Shown here: piece by piece, positions 1 through 9,194 of the stretch
Numbering within the stretch: the stretch's first letter is position 1
Layout: every line of letters starts with the position of its first letter
From: Culturomica massiliensis
GTDB taxonomy: Bacteria; Bacteroidota; Bacteroidia; Bacteroidales; Marinifilaceae
Length of the DNA: 64,000 nt
Direction of reading: 5' to 3'
NCBI RefSeq assembly: GCF_900091655.1
Contig: NZ_LT594619.1
Location: forward strand, 33,453-97,452
The notes under the pieces: model-generated
The model's database searches: none
Told to the model about the DNA's origin: nothing
Seen by the model: only the letters and a program-made list of their open reading frames with translations
Made by a program: the position numbers and the translations under genes

Positions 1-984
1 ATTTTGTTTTTGTTCGATCCGGACTTGTTGTTCAGATTCTTTGAGTTTCTTTTCTGCAATTCTTCTTTCGATATTACTGATCCGGTCGGTAATGAATATT
101 TGTTTTTCCAGTTGGTGTAATTGTTGCAGGCTTTCATAGGCATTGGCCATATCTCCGATTTTATGGTATATCTGGGCACAATAATTCAAATTGTCCATCA
201 GAATTTCCTGGGCGTTGATGGTTTTGGCTTTTTCCCGGGCTTTTTCGAGATAATCCAATGCTTTTTTGTATTTTCCGGCATATAGATGTTGTAGTCCGAA
301 ATTGTTGTAATTTTCGGCAATCGCCCAGGTGGCGTTGACAGCCAGATTGATTTGCAGGGCTTCTTCCAGAAATTTGATTTTTTCCTGGAAATGTTCGGGA
401 AGCATACCCAAATTGTTCAGATTTGCCGCAATGGCTTTGGAATTATTAAACCGGCGGTTGATTTGTAAGGCATAATTGAATTCTTTTTCTGCTTGCTTGT
501 ATTCTTTTTGAACGAAATGTAATAATCCTTTGATGTTGTGGTAGTAGGACTCTCTGGGATCGTTGGGGAAATCTTTGTAATACAGGGCCGATTTATCCAG
601 AAATTCGGAAGCACGCTTGAAATTGCGCAGTAAACGGTAAGAATTACCGAGACATGCATGTAAGTAAGCTATCGTAGCAGGACTGCACCGGTCTTCTTTA
701 TCAAGGGCCTGGTAGTAAATATCCAGAGCCATATCAAACCGGGATTGATGAATATAGCTGGTACCTAAAAGGATCAAAGCTTCGATTTCCAGAGAGTCGT
801 TTTGTATTTTTATGGCTTCCCGAACGGCTTCGTTGGCATAATATCCTGCTAATTCGGGCGCTTTGTAATAATTATTTTGAGCTAAATCCAGATTTTCTTC
901 GATTTTACGAATGGTGGTCGTGTCGGATTTTTCCTGTGCAGAAAAAAATGTGAATAATAGTATAAATGCAAATTGGGGTACCAT
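1..984 (-). CDS. Exported TPR-repeat protein, 3' end beyond window
   Basis: The frame stays open from an ATG at 984 to the window edge (328 codons), so only the N-terminal part is seen. The first 17 or so residues are a hydrophobic signal peptide ending in F-F-S-A-Q. The rest is a run of helical TPR-like repeats with typical Y-x-x-A-L-D-Y-L-E-K-A patterns, then a charged coiled-coil stretch rich in K, E and Q at the edge. An in-frame stop lies a short way upstream of this ATG, and it is the first ATG in the frame. In Bacteroidetes this layout often continues into a transmembrane helix and either a LuxR-type DNA-binding domain or a histidine kinase; that is inference, since the C-terminal part is missing. 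It diverges from the metalloprotease unit, so a regulatory link to it is possible but unproven. Confidence 0.75.
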   Translation of the reverse strand, partial: MVPQFAFILLFTFFSAQEKSDTTTIRKIEENLDLAQNNYYKAPELAGYYANEAVREAIKIQNDSLEIEALILLGTSYIHQSRFDMALDIYYQALDKEDRCSPATIAYLHACLGNSYRLLRNFKRASEFLDKSALYYKDFPNDPRESYYHNIKGLLHFVQKEYKQAEKEFNYALQINRRFNNSKAIAANLNNLGMLPEHFQEKIKFLEEALQINLAVNATWAIAENYNNFGLQHLYAGKYKKALDYLEKAREKAKTINAQEILMDNLNYCAQIYHKIGDMANAYESLQQLHQLEKQIFITDRISNIERRIAEKKLKESEQQVRIEQKQN

Positions 985-1394
985 AATTCTGACGCTTGTG
1001 TGTTGTAATCGGTTTGCCACACATCTTTCAAAAACAATTGCCCATGCACCGGCTTTTTATAGAAATCCACGTTGTTCCCAAGTCTTGAAGATGTATAACA
1101 TTCCGTATAGGATTTATGTTAGTGGGAACTAAGTTAATATAAATTTAATAGGGTCTGTGCTATTTTAAGATAAAATTACAAGTCCGGAATTGAAAAAAAT
1201 GAAAATAAATCAAAAAAAGAAAAACAGATGTATATATTTCGAATGTATAATTAGCTGATTATTAATATGTGATTGTTAAAATTGTATATAAGAAAAGAGG
1301 TGAAAACAGGAGTACGTATATATGATAATTTTGTTTTTTGAGTTTATTTTTTTTTAGAATTTTCATTTTTGTTTGCGGTTAAAAGTGAACAATT
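985..1394. other. Divergent intergenic region, no gene seen
   Basis: This AT-rich 410-bp region separates the minus-strand TPR gene from the plus-strand metalloprotease gene. Short open frames here lack coding character. One good Bacteroidetes -7 match (TAATTTTG, 1326-1333) lies about 60 bases before the metalloprotease start, but I see no -33 TTTG at the expected 19-21 base spacing. No promoter match was found for the TPR gene. Confidence 0.5.
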
Positions 1395-3725
1395 ATGAAA
1401 TCTTGGATCAAATTAACGATTGTTGTTATTACGGTGTTGTTGTGTGCATGTCATGACGATGAAGTGAGAAATAAAGTACAGCTTGTGGAAGAGCCTTTGT
1501 CGGATATCGGTTGCCGGACAGCAGAAATGAACCGTGAAATGGCGATGTCGATTCCGGAAGGATATCAGGGACGGGGGTCTTTATTGACCAAAGCTTATAT
1601 GCAGACACGGGCTTCTTCTCAAAAATACATTATTCCGGTCGTTTTTCATGTTTATGGAACCAGTTTTCTAGGAAAAAGCGTAACCGTGGAATTAATTGAG
1701 GATGCTTTAAGGCGTACCAATGAAGATTTTCAGGGATTAAATGGAGATTGGCAACGGATAACGGCGCCTTTCGATTTGATAAAAAAAGAATTGAATATCG
1801 AGTTCCGTTTGGCCCAAAAGGATCCGGAGGGAAAATCGACAACGGGGGTCATTTTTTATCCTAAAAACAGCGGTTTCGGAGGTTTGAATAAGAACCCTGA
1901 GATTGCTGCTTGTGCCTGGGATAATTACAGTTATATGAATGTATATGTGATGGAGGATTTATATGGGGATCAGGTGTTGAATAATTCCGGTGTTGCTTGG
2001 TATCCGGATGAATGGATGAGTGATCGTAATCTGGCCCGGGTTGTGTATAACGGTGCTTATATCGGTAAAAATACCACAGAGAATTTCCGTCGGGTACTGA
2101 CCCATGAATTCGGGCATTGGCTGGGATTGGCTCATACGTTTGAAGGGGGATGTACTTATCCGAACGATGAGGTCGACGATACACCGCCTCATGAAAAGAA
2201 TATGTTGCATGAGTATGATTTGAATTGCGAAGGAAATAAGACCAATTGGCAAAACTTTATGACTTATACGGATATGTATGCTAATTTTACAACCGGTCAG
2301 GTGGAACGGATGTTGGCCATGCTGGAGCATCCGGCTCGTTTTCCGATTTGGCAGGAAGAGAATCTGAAAAAAACATTGTATCTGGGAGATGAGGCTGTTA
2401 TTGAAGTGGGTGAGGGTATGCTGTTTGAAGATAAAAAGAATGACGGTACTTTTTCGGGCCGTTTTGAATTGAATGTAAAGTTTGCTTCATTGAAGGGGCA
2501 GGTAAACGATGAGTTGTCTGCCGATACCTATGAGGTGCAGCATTTGCCGGAAGGTTTATCTGTGCGCGTAGTCGTTGCAGGTGCCTCTTTGCTGCATGTT
2601 TTTGTCGACGGTCAAGCCGTAAATCATTCTTCGGCTGATAATACTTTTTTTATCCTCCGGTTTACAGGCGATATTTGTGATAAACCTTTGCATATTGATG
2701 ACCAGCATCTGGAATTGCGGTTCCGGAATCCCTATCAAATCGTGACGACAGAGGTCTCGGATGTCGTGGTTTGCGCCGGGCAACAACGTCATCTTTTTCA
2801 GCTTTCTTCCGTTTATCCTTCTTCGAAGTATAGTCTGGTGTATGAAGGAGGCAAGTTGCGTATCGATACCTATGGTAAGGCTTTGGCAACAGAATCTTTT
2901 TCCCGTAATGTCAGTTGTCTGAGTGGCGGGGATGAGATTCCGGGCACATTGTCCTGGATCACGGGGTCGGATAATTTTATTCATGATTTATATACTCCTT
3001 CTTATAATCAGTGGAAAGGTAAGACGGGTTACGTCGGGCTGTATTTTCCGGGAGCGGATCAGACCGAGCGCTTGTACGGCTGGTTGAAATTGAGTGTAAG
3101 TACTGCCGGGGATTCGGTGATATTACATAGTTATGCTTTCCGGGAAGAACCGGGGATTGCTCTGAAAGCCGGTCAGAAAGAGGTTGGGCAAAACCTGATC
3201 GATCCGGAAATTTATGCTGATAAAACGGTCGTAAATGCAGGTGAACAAGTGCGCTTCGGTTTTTCCGCGTGGAGTAATAGCGGAATCAACACTTATCGTT
3301 GGTCATTTCCCGGAGGAACCCCGGCCGCTTCTTCGGAAAAAAATCCGGAGGTGATTTATGAGCAAAGCGGAATATATGATGTGTCTTTAGAGGTTACCGA
3401 TCGCTCCGGGGAATCGTGGGTTCTATCCAAAAGTCGCTGGATACAGGTGAAAGAAGGGGGTACCTCCGAAAAACCGGAAATTACGTCTTTGATTGTTTTA
3501 ACCGGTAATGGCGATAAATTTTTCCGGATAGAAAATCCGGAACGTTATGCCGACAGTGAACTGACTATTTGGGATCCACGCCGGAAAGAAATCCTGAAAC
3601 GGCAGAATTACCGGAATGATTTTGAAATGAAGGGATTGGCTGCGGGGACTTATTATTATCGTTTTACTTGGGAAGCCGCAGGACAAAAAGAGGAAGTCAC
3701 AGGCTTTGTCGAGTTGGTACGTTGA
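1395..3725 (+). CDS. M43-family zinc metalloprotease lipoprotein with PKD and T9SS type-B-like C-terminal domain
   Basis: A 776-residue secreted protease. The N-terminus is a lipoprotein signal (lipobox L-C-A-C, Cys19). The zinc site HEFGHWLGLAHTF is at residues 237-249 and the metzincin Met-turn (F-M-T-Y, Met289) follows, which fits the M43 (pappalysin/cytophagalysin) family. A PKD-like domain lies at about 610-690 (W-S-F-P-G-G, then Y-D-V-S-L-E-V). The last 70 or so residues read N-G-D-x-F-F-R-I, then S-E-L-T-I-W-D, N-Y-R-N-D-F, G-T-Y-Y-Y-R-F and G-F-V-E-L-V-R. This closely follows the type-B (CHU_C / gliding-motility-associated) sorting domain of type IX secretion, though the usual N-R-W-G is D-P-R-R. 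It is the first gene of a unit with SusC, SusD, two lipoproteins and a PorP/SprF-like protein. A lipobox together with a T9SS domain is unusual. Confidence 0.88.
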   Translation: MKSWIKLTIVVITVLLCACHDDEVRNKVQLVEEPLSDIGCRTAEMNREMAMSIPEGYQGRGSLLTKAYMQTRASSQKYIIPVVFHVYGTSFLGKSVTVELIEDALRRTNEDFQGLNGDWQRITAPFDLIKKELNIEFRLAQKDPEGKSTTGVIFYPKNSGFGGLNKNPEIAACAWDNYSYMNVYVMEDLYGDQVLNNSGVAWYPDEWMSDRNLARVVYNGAYIGKNTTENFRRVLTHEFGHWLGLAHTFEGGCTYPNDEVDDTPPHEKNMLHEYDLNCEGNKTNWQNFMTYTDMYANFTTGQVERMLAMLEHPARFPIWQEENLKKTLYLGDEAVIEVGEGMLFEDKKNDGTFSGRFELNVKFASLKGQVNDELSADTYEVQHLPEGLSVRVVVAGASLLHVFVDGQAVNHSSADNTFFILRFTGDICDKPLHIDDQHLELRFRNPYQIVTTEVSDVVVCAGQQRHLFQLSSVYPSSKYSLVYEGGKLRIDTYGKALATESFSRNVSCLSGGDEIPGTLSWITGSDNFIHDLYTPSYNQWKGKTGYVGLYFPGADQTERLYGWLKLSVSTAGDSVILHSYAFREEPGIALKAGQKEVGQNLIDPEIYADKTVVNAGEQVRFGFSAWSNSGINTYRWSFPGGTPAASSEKNPEVIYEQSGIYDVSLEVTDRSGESWVLSKSRWIQVKEGGTSEKPEITSLIVLTGNGDKFFRIENPERYADSELTIWDPRRKEILKRQNYRNDFEMKGLAAGTYYYRFTWEAAGQKEEVTGFVELVR

Positions 3726-3754
3726 CTACAATTGTCTAACCTAATATAAATTTT

Positions 3755-6751
3755 ATGAACAAACTGATCATGCTACTTTCCTTTCTGATTATAATCGGGA
3801 TGGAAACGGGTATCGCACAATCTTTAACGATTCACGGTACGGTAACAGAAAAGGCGACAGGGGAGCCACTTCCGGGTGTCGGTATTCAAGTAAAAGGGAC
3901 GGGAACAGGAACGACGACGGATATTAAGGGATATTATACCATTAGTGCTCAGAAGGGACAGGTGTTGTTATTTTCTTTCGTCGGGATGAAAACAAGAGAG
4001 GTAAAGGTTGAAGGGAGTAGTCCGATAGATATAAAGTTGGAGGCCGAAAACCAGGCTTTGGACGAAGTTGTTGTTGTCGGATACGGTGTTCAGCGCAAAG
4101 AAGCTTTGACCGGGGCCATGACTACGGTTAAATCCGAGAAGTTGGCAACCGTTACGGTTTCCAGTATTGATAAGGCTTTGCAGGGAAATGCTGCAGGTGT
4201 GATTGCAACGTCTGCCAGCGGTACTCCCGGTAGTTTTGCTACGATTCAGATTCGGGGAGCCGGTTCTGTAAATGCAGGAACGAGTCCGTTGTATGTTGTC
4301 GATGGTGTGCCTATCATGTCGGGATCAACTTCCGGCTGGGCTTCTTCTTCCAATGCGTTGGCTTCTTTGAATCCGGCTGATATCGAATCCTTGACGATAT
4401 TAAAGGACGCTGCGGCGACAGCTATTTACGGGTCGCAGGCTGCCAATGGAGTTGTATTGATTACGACCAAGAAAGGAAAACAGGGAAAAACGCGGATTTC
4501 TGCTAATATCGAGCGCGGATTTTCAACTCCTACCAATACGAGGTTCGGGCTTTGTAGTTCTTCCGAGTTGCTGATGCTCCAACGGGAGGCTGTCGATAAT
4601 GCCCGGGATTATTTCAAAAGTGATGCATACGACTGGACTGATCCTGACGGCGCTTACTATTTGCCGGATGAACTGGCGAATACCAATACGGATTGGTGGG
4701 ATGTGGTTACCCGTAACGCTTTGTATCAGTCTTATGATGTTTCTGCATCCGGAGGTAATGAGAAAACTCGTTTTTTTGCTTCCGTATCTTACATGAAGCA
4801 AGACGGTATCGTTATCGGGACCGACTTTTCCCGTTTTTCTGCCCGTCTGAATCTGGATCATGAGATCAATAAGCATTTTTCTTTTAATATCAGCTTATCC
4901 GGTTCTAATGCGTCGCAGAATTATTCCTTGACGAATTGGGCTTATCAAAATCCTATTTTTGCTGCCTATTCTTTGCTGCCTTATGATTCGCCTTATAATG
5001 AGGACGGCTCGTGGCGGGAAACATTTACCCGGAATGCCAATGGAAATTACAATCCGTTGAACTATATGAATGAGTGCGAGCTGGGACAGAAAACGAAGTC
5101 CTTAATTTCGACTTCTTATTTGCAGTATCAGATTGTCCCCTGGCTGACCTTCCGGACGACTTTCGGTATGGATTACAAGATGACCCGGGAACGTACCCGT
5201 TACGGTGATAAATCGAATACGGGTATGTCCGAGGATTCTCCGATTAGTGTTCAGGATTTGCAATACTATCGTTGGACATCTTCCAATGTATTGACTTTCA
5301 GTAAGGTGTTTGCAGAAAAGCACAATGTAGAGGCTTTGTTGGGTTATGAGGCTACGGCTTATAAGAGTGATTACTTATATGCCTCAGGTTCCGGAAGTAA
5401 CGATGATATCCCTTATCTGAAGGCAGCTTCTGCAAATTTCGATGTGGATGAAGGATTGACGGAGTATGCTTCTATCTCAATGTTCGGACGGGTAAATTAT
5501 AGTTATGACAGCCGTTATTATATGGCTGCCAGTTTCCGGCGTGACGGTTCTTCCCGTTTCGGCGATAACAATAAATGGGCGAACTTCTGGTCGGTTTCAG
5601 GAGCCTGGAAACTTTCCGGAGAAAGTTTTATGAAAGCGGATTACCTCGATATGCTGAAGTTACGCTTGAGTTACGGAACAACCGGTAACTCTTCGATTGG
5701 TGATTATGCAAGTAAAGGTTTGTACAGTTCGACGAAATATGCGGGACTCGGTGGATTATTGCCTTCCCAACTGGCTAATCCGACATTATCCTGGGAAGAG
5801 TCGGCAACAACGAATCTGGCCGTAGATTTCGGTTTCCTGAATCGTATCAGCGGTACGGTAGAGTATTTCTGGAAAAAGACTTCGGATTTGTTGTTGAAAG
5901 AACAATTGTCTTATACAACCGGTTTCAGCAGTATTTTGAGAAATACAGGTTCGATTATGAACCGCGGATTGGAATTTCAGGTTTCCGGACAGATTTTTAA
6001 AGACGGAAATTTTAAATGGACTTCGGATTTGAATATGACATTCCCGTCCAGTGAGATTTTAAGTTTGGGGGGAGTTGAAGAACGTTTTGAAGGAAACTAT
6101 CAGAAAAGAAGGGTACACGGAAAGGCATTTACAGAATGGTATATGGCTGATTATGCCGGCGTAAACCCGGCCGACGGTATGCCGATGTGGTACGATGAAA
6201 ACGGCGGGTTGACCTCCGATTATGGTAAAGCCCGTTATTCTTACCTGGGTACACCGGAACCGGATTTTTACGGTGGATTTACTAATACGTTCAGTTGGAA
6301 GGGAATTACGCTTTCCTGTATGTTCTATTTCAATTACGGTAATACGGTGAAATTCAACGATTATTATTATCTGGAAGGAGACGGAGCCGATGGTTTGGGT
6401 ATGAATTTAAGCCGCAGGCAGCTGCAACGTTGGCAAAAACCGGGGGATATTACCGAAGTTCCGAAGCCGATTCTCGGTAATCCGACGAAATCACGGGATT
6501 GGTATAATTCCCGCTGGTTGGAAGACGGTTCATATATTCGTTTGAAAAATGTGACGCTTTCTTATGATTTCCCGAAGCATCTGATTGGAAAAATCGGTAT
6601 CGATAATTTGCAGATTTATTTTAAAGGTACGAATCTTTGGACGCATTCCAATGTCTGGTCTTTGGATCCGGAAGTGGGTGTTTACGGATCTTCTTCCAAT
6701 GTTTATCCGAATTCCCGTTCTTTTGTGTTCGGTCTGAATATTGGTTTATGA
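3755..6751 (+). CDS. SusC/RagA-family TonB-dependent outer-membrane transporter
   Basis: A 998-residue outer-membrane importer. After a signal peptide (cleaved near I-A-Q-S) comes a carboxypeptidase-regulatory-like domain (about residues 24-105, G-T-V-T-E-K-A-T-G-E-P-L-P-G-V). A SusC TonB-box-like stretch (L-D-E-V-V-V-V-G-Y-G) and the plug domain follow, with the family signature S-P-L-Y-V-V-D-G-V-P-I and the A-A-T-A-I-Y-G-S-Q-A-A-N-G-V motif. The remainder is a beta barrel ending with aromatic-rich strands. SusC proteins form the channel of a pedal-bin complex whose lid is the SusD encoded 24 bases downstream, and they take up oligosaccharides or peptides using TonB energy. The neighbours include a protease and no glycoside hydrolase, so a peptide or glycopeptide substrate is my inference. 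Confidence 0.96.
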   Translation: MNKLIMLLSFLIIIGMETGIAQSLTIHGTVTEKATGEPLPGVGIQVKGTGTGTTTDIKGYYTISAQKGQVLLFSFVGMKTREVKVEGSSPIDIKLEAENQALDEVVVVGYGVQRKEALTGAMTTVKSEKLATVTVSSIDKALQGNAAGVIATSASGTPGSFATIQIRGAGSVNAGTSPLYVVDGVPIMSGSTSGWASSSNALASLNPADIESLTILKDAAATAIYGSQAANGVVLITTKKGKQGKTRISANIERGFSTPTNTRFGLCSSSELLMLQREAVDNARDYFKSDAYDWTDPDGAYYLPDELANTNTDWWDVVTRNALYQSYDVSASGGNEKTRFFASVSYMKQDGIVIGTDFSRFSARLNLDHEINKHFSFNISLSGSNASQNYSLTNWAYQNPIFAAYSLLPYDSPYNEDGSWRETFTRNANGNYNPLNYMNECELGQKTKSLISTSYLQYQIVPWLTFRTTFGMDYKMTRERTRYGDKSNTGMSEDSPISVQDLQYYRWTSSNVLTFSKVFAEKHNVEALLGYEATAYKSDYLYASGSGSNDDIPYLKAASANFDVDEGLTEYASISMFGRVNYSYDSRYYMAASFRRDGSSRFGDNNKWANFWSVSGAWKLSGESFMKADYLDMLKLRLSYGTTGNSSIGDYASKGLYSSTKYAGLGGLLPSQLANPTLSWEESATTNLAVDFGFLNRISGTVEYFWKKTSDLLLKEQLSYTTGFSSILRNTGSIMNRGLEFQVSGQIFKDGNFKWTSDLNMTFPSSEILSLGGVEERFEGNYQKRRVHGKAFTEWYMADYAGVNPADGMPMWYDENGGLTSDYGKARYSYLGTPEPDFYGGFTNTFSWKGITLSCMFYFNYGNTVKFNDYYYLEGDGADGLGMNLSRRQLQRWQKPGDITEVPKPILGNPTKSRDWYNSRWLEDGSYIRLKNVTLSYDFPKHLIGKIGIDNLQIYFKGTNLWTHSNVWSLDPEVGVYGSSSNVYPNSRSFVFGLNIGL

Positions 6752-6775
6752 TATGAACTATAAAAAGTAAAACCT

Positions 6776-8203
6776 ATGAAAAAAGTATATAATATATTAG
6801 GCATCATCTTGAGTATAGCCTTGTTATGGTCTTGCTCATCCGATTTTATAGATAAGGATCCCAAGACGTCCATTTCTAATGAGAAAGCGCTTTCGACTTA
6901 TGATAAACTGGTTCTGGCAACCAATGGTTTGTATGCGCCGTTGCTGGACAGGAGTTTGTACGGTGAGTCTTCGATATTGGCTCCGGATGTTATGGCAGAC
7001 AATGTTGTGCTTTCGTCAGTAAAGGCATCCGGACGTTATATTCAGGAGTTTAATCTGACAATGGGATCTAATGACGGGCCTTCCGACGGTGTGTACAGTA
7101 TGGGATATTACATTATATGTGCTGCCTGCAATGTGATCAACGCTATCGAGGCAAATAAGTTTGACCGTCAGGGGGCTACGGACGCACAGGTAAATCAGTT
7201 GCTGGGAGAGGCTTTGTTTATCCGGGCGATGGTACATTTCGATTTGTGCCGTTGGTTTGCTTATCCTTATCATTTTACGGATACAAAACTGGCGCCGGGG
7301 GCTGACGGTGCAGGCGGACATCCCGGTATTCCGGTTGTTTTGACGACTGAAATCGGTAAACCGGCACGGAGTACCGTGCACAAGGTGTATGAACAGGTTA
7401 TTTCGGATTTGAAACGGGCAGCCGATCTGATGACGGAGAAGAAAGTCTGTTTCTGGGCTTCTTCAGAAGTAGCCAAGGCATTGCTGGCCCGCGTATATTT
7501 GTATCAGGGGAATAACCAGGATGCGGCTACGATGGCAACGGAAGTCATCGGTTCACATCGTTATGAATTGACTCCGGCAGCAGATTTTGTAAAATATTGG
7601 GCATTGGAAGGACAGAAGGAAACGATTTTTGAGTTGCAATCCAATAAGACCGATGACTATTTTTACGGAGGAAATAACAATCCGGGTGGTGTATACTTGT
7701 ATTACGGAGATTTGGTGGCGGCAAATGAATTGGCGACATCTTACGAAGAGGGGGACGTGAGAGCGAAACTGGTTGTTTTGAATAAAGACGGGGAATATAC
7801 CGTAAATAAATATCCGGGACGGGAAGGAACAGGGAACGTTGAAATCAATAATCCTCATATTCTGCGTTTGGCTGAAATGTATTTGATAAGGGCCGAAGCC
7901 AATCAGAAGAATAATTCACAAATCGGCGATACACCGTTGAATGATGTCAATGCCGTGCGTGCGAAACGCGGACTTTCGGGTTTACGGGTTGTTGACGGCA
8001 GTACAATTGCTTCGGAACGCCGGAAAGAACTGGCTTTTGAAGGACATCGCTGGTTCGATTTGTCCAGAAACGGTCAGGATAATGTACGCCCCGGTTGTAA
8101 GGCTACGCCGTTGGTGACATGGCCCGATAAACGTTTTGTATTGCCGATTCCATTGTATGAGATGAAGAATAACGGTAATATGGTGCAAAATATCGGTTAT
8201 TGA
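6776..8203 (+). CDS. SusD/RagB-family surface lipoprotein
   Basis: A 475-residue outer-membrane lipoprotein with signal L-L-W-S-C (lipid Cys20). The body is the alpha-helical TPR-like SusD fold, including A-L-F-I-R-A-M-V-H-F-D-L and the C-terminal signature R-R-K-E-L-A-F-E-G-H-R-W-F-D-L-S-R. The protein ends with the family-typical M-V-Q-N-I-G-Y. It caps the SusC barrel and binds the ligand at the cell surface. It lies 24 bases after SusC and is followed 29 bases later by another lipoprotein gene, so these are co-transcribed. The substrate cannot be read from the sequence. Confidence 0.96.
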   Translation: MKKVYNILGIILSIALLWSCSSDFIDKDPKTSISNEKALSTYDKLVLATNGLYAPLLDRSLYGESSILAPDVMADNVVLSSVKASGRYIQEFNLTMGSNDGPSDGVYSMGYYIICAACNVINAIEANKFDRQGATDAQVNQLLGEALFIRAMVHFDLCRWFAYPYHFTDTKLAPGADGAGGHPGIPVVLTTEIGKPARSTVHKVYEQVISDLKRAADLMTEKKVCFWASSEVAKALLARVYLYQGNNQDAATMATEVIGSHRYELTPAADFVKYWALEGQKETIFELQSNKTDDYFYGGNNNPGGVYLYYGDLVAANELATSYEEGDVRAKLVVLNKDGEYTVNKYPGREGTGNVEINNPHILRLAEMYLIRAEANQKNNSQIGDTPLNDVNAVRAKRGLSGLRVVDGSTIASERRKELAFEGHRWFDLSRNGQDNVRPGCKATPLVTWPDKRFVLPIPLYEMKNNGNMVQNIGY

Positions 8204-8232
8204 GTGGTATCTAGGTTTTATGATTAAAACGA

Positions 8233-9159
8233 ATGTTTATGAAAAAGATTTTAATTAATATAGGTTGGATTTTTGCTTTGGCCGGGATTTTGTTTTCCTG
8301 TGAAAAAAGTAAATTGGAACACTTGTACGAAGGACCTTGGTTTCTTGCTTTTCAATCGGGAGAGCTGACAGCTGTTGAAAGCGAGCCGGACCCGGTTGAG
8401 ATCCCGGTGCAATTGGTTAGTACCGTAAGAAATACGCCGGTAAAGGTGGATTTTACGATTAATGCCGGGAGCCTGATTGCCGGTGAGGATTACGAATTGC
8501 TGAACGAGTCTCAGACTCTGACTTTCGCTCCGGGAGAGCTTACGCAGTACATACGGGTTCAACTGCATGATAACCTCGATATAAACGGCGATCAGCAGAT
8601 TGTATTTACATTGACGTCGAACGATGCCGATATACAGATCGGACAACCGGGTACGGGAAGCAAGCGGGATGCTTGTACTCTGATCGTAAAAGATGACGAT
8701 TGCCCGTTGGAATTGAACCTGTTCTCCGGTAAAGTGAAAGGAAAAGAGACGACACCCTGGTGGGATAAGGTTGAATTTCCTGCGACATTTACGCCGATAG
8801 AGGAGCTTGCTCCGGGTAAAATCAAATATCATGTAAGCGGAATATTTTTTGCCGTTCAGTTGGAATATGCTTATAATGCATGGCTGGGAACTGCCGATCA
8901 GGCTGAATATAATGAAGTAGAAGTTGTTATCGACTTTACGAATCCGGCCAAGCCGACGATGTCCTGGGAAGAACAGCTTTCGGTAACCGTATATTGGGAC
9001 GGAGATACGACGGGTGATGAGTATTGGATACAGGCTGCCGTTAATCAGCCGATAGCTATTTCCACATGTGATAAGACTTTAGAGTTTACCTATTATATGG
9101 CAAATCCGGATTGGGCGAGGTCGTATGCATTCCGGGTAGCGTTTAATTTTGGAGACTGA
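8233..9159 (+). CDS. Lipoprotein with Calx-beta-like domain, SusCD accessory
   Basis: A 308-residue lipoprotein (lipobox I-L-F-S-C, Cys23; a second possible start two codons in gives Cys21). Residues about 50-150 look like a Calx-beta-type beta sandwich (A-G-E-D-Y, then L-T-F-A-P-G-E, V-x-L-H-D-N-L-D-I-N-G-D and F-T-L-T-S-N). This pattern is common in DUF4843-type lipoproteins that follow SusD genes. The C-terminal half contains W-W-D-K-V and aromatic-rich strands and matches no family I recognise. It is probably surface exposed and helps substrate capture by the SusCD complex; that role comes from position only. Confidence 0.8.
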   Translation: MFMKKILINIGWIFALAGILFSCEKSKLEHLYEGPWFLAFQSGELTAVESEPDPVEIPVQLVSTVRNTPVKVDFTINAGSLIAGEDYELLNESQTLTFAPGELTQYIRVQLHDNLDINGDQQIVFTLTSNDADIQIGQPGTGSKRDACTLIVKDDDCPLELNLFSGKVKGKETTPWWDKVEFPATFTPIEELAPGKIKYHVSGIFFAVQLEYAYNAWLGTADQAEYNEVEVVIDFTNPAKPTMSWEEQLSVTVYWDGDTTGDEYWIQAAVNQPIAISTCDKTLEFTYYMANPDWARSYAFRVAFNFGD

Positions 9160-9194
9160 CCGGATGTAATGTAAAACTTTAAATTTTGAAAATT

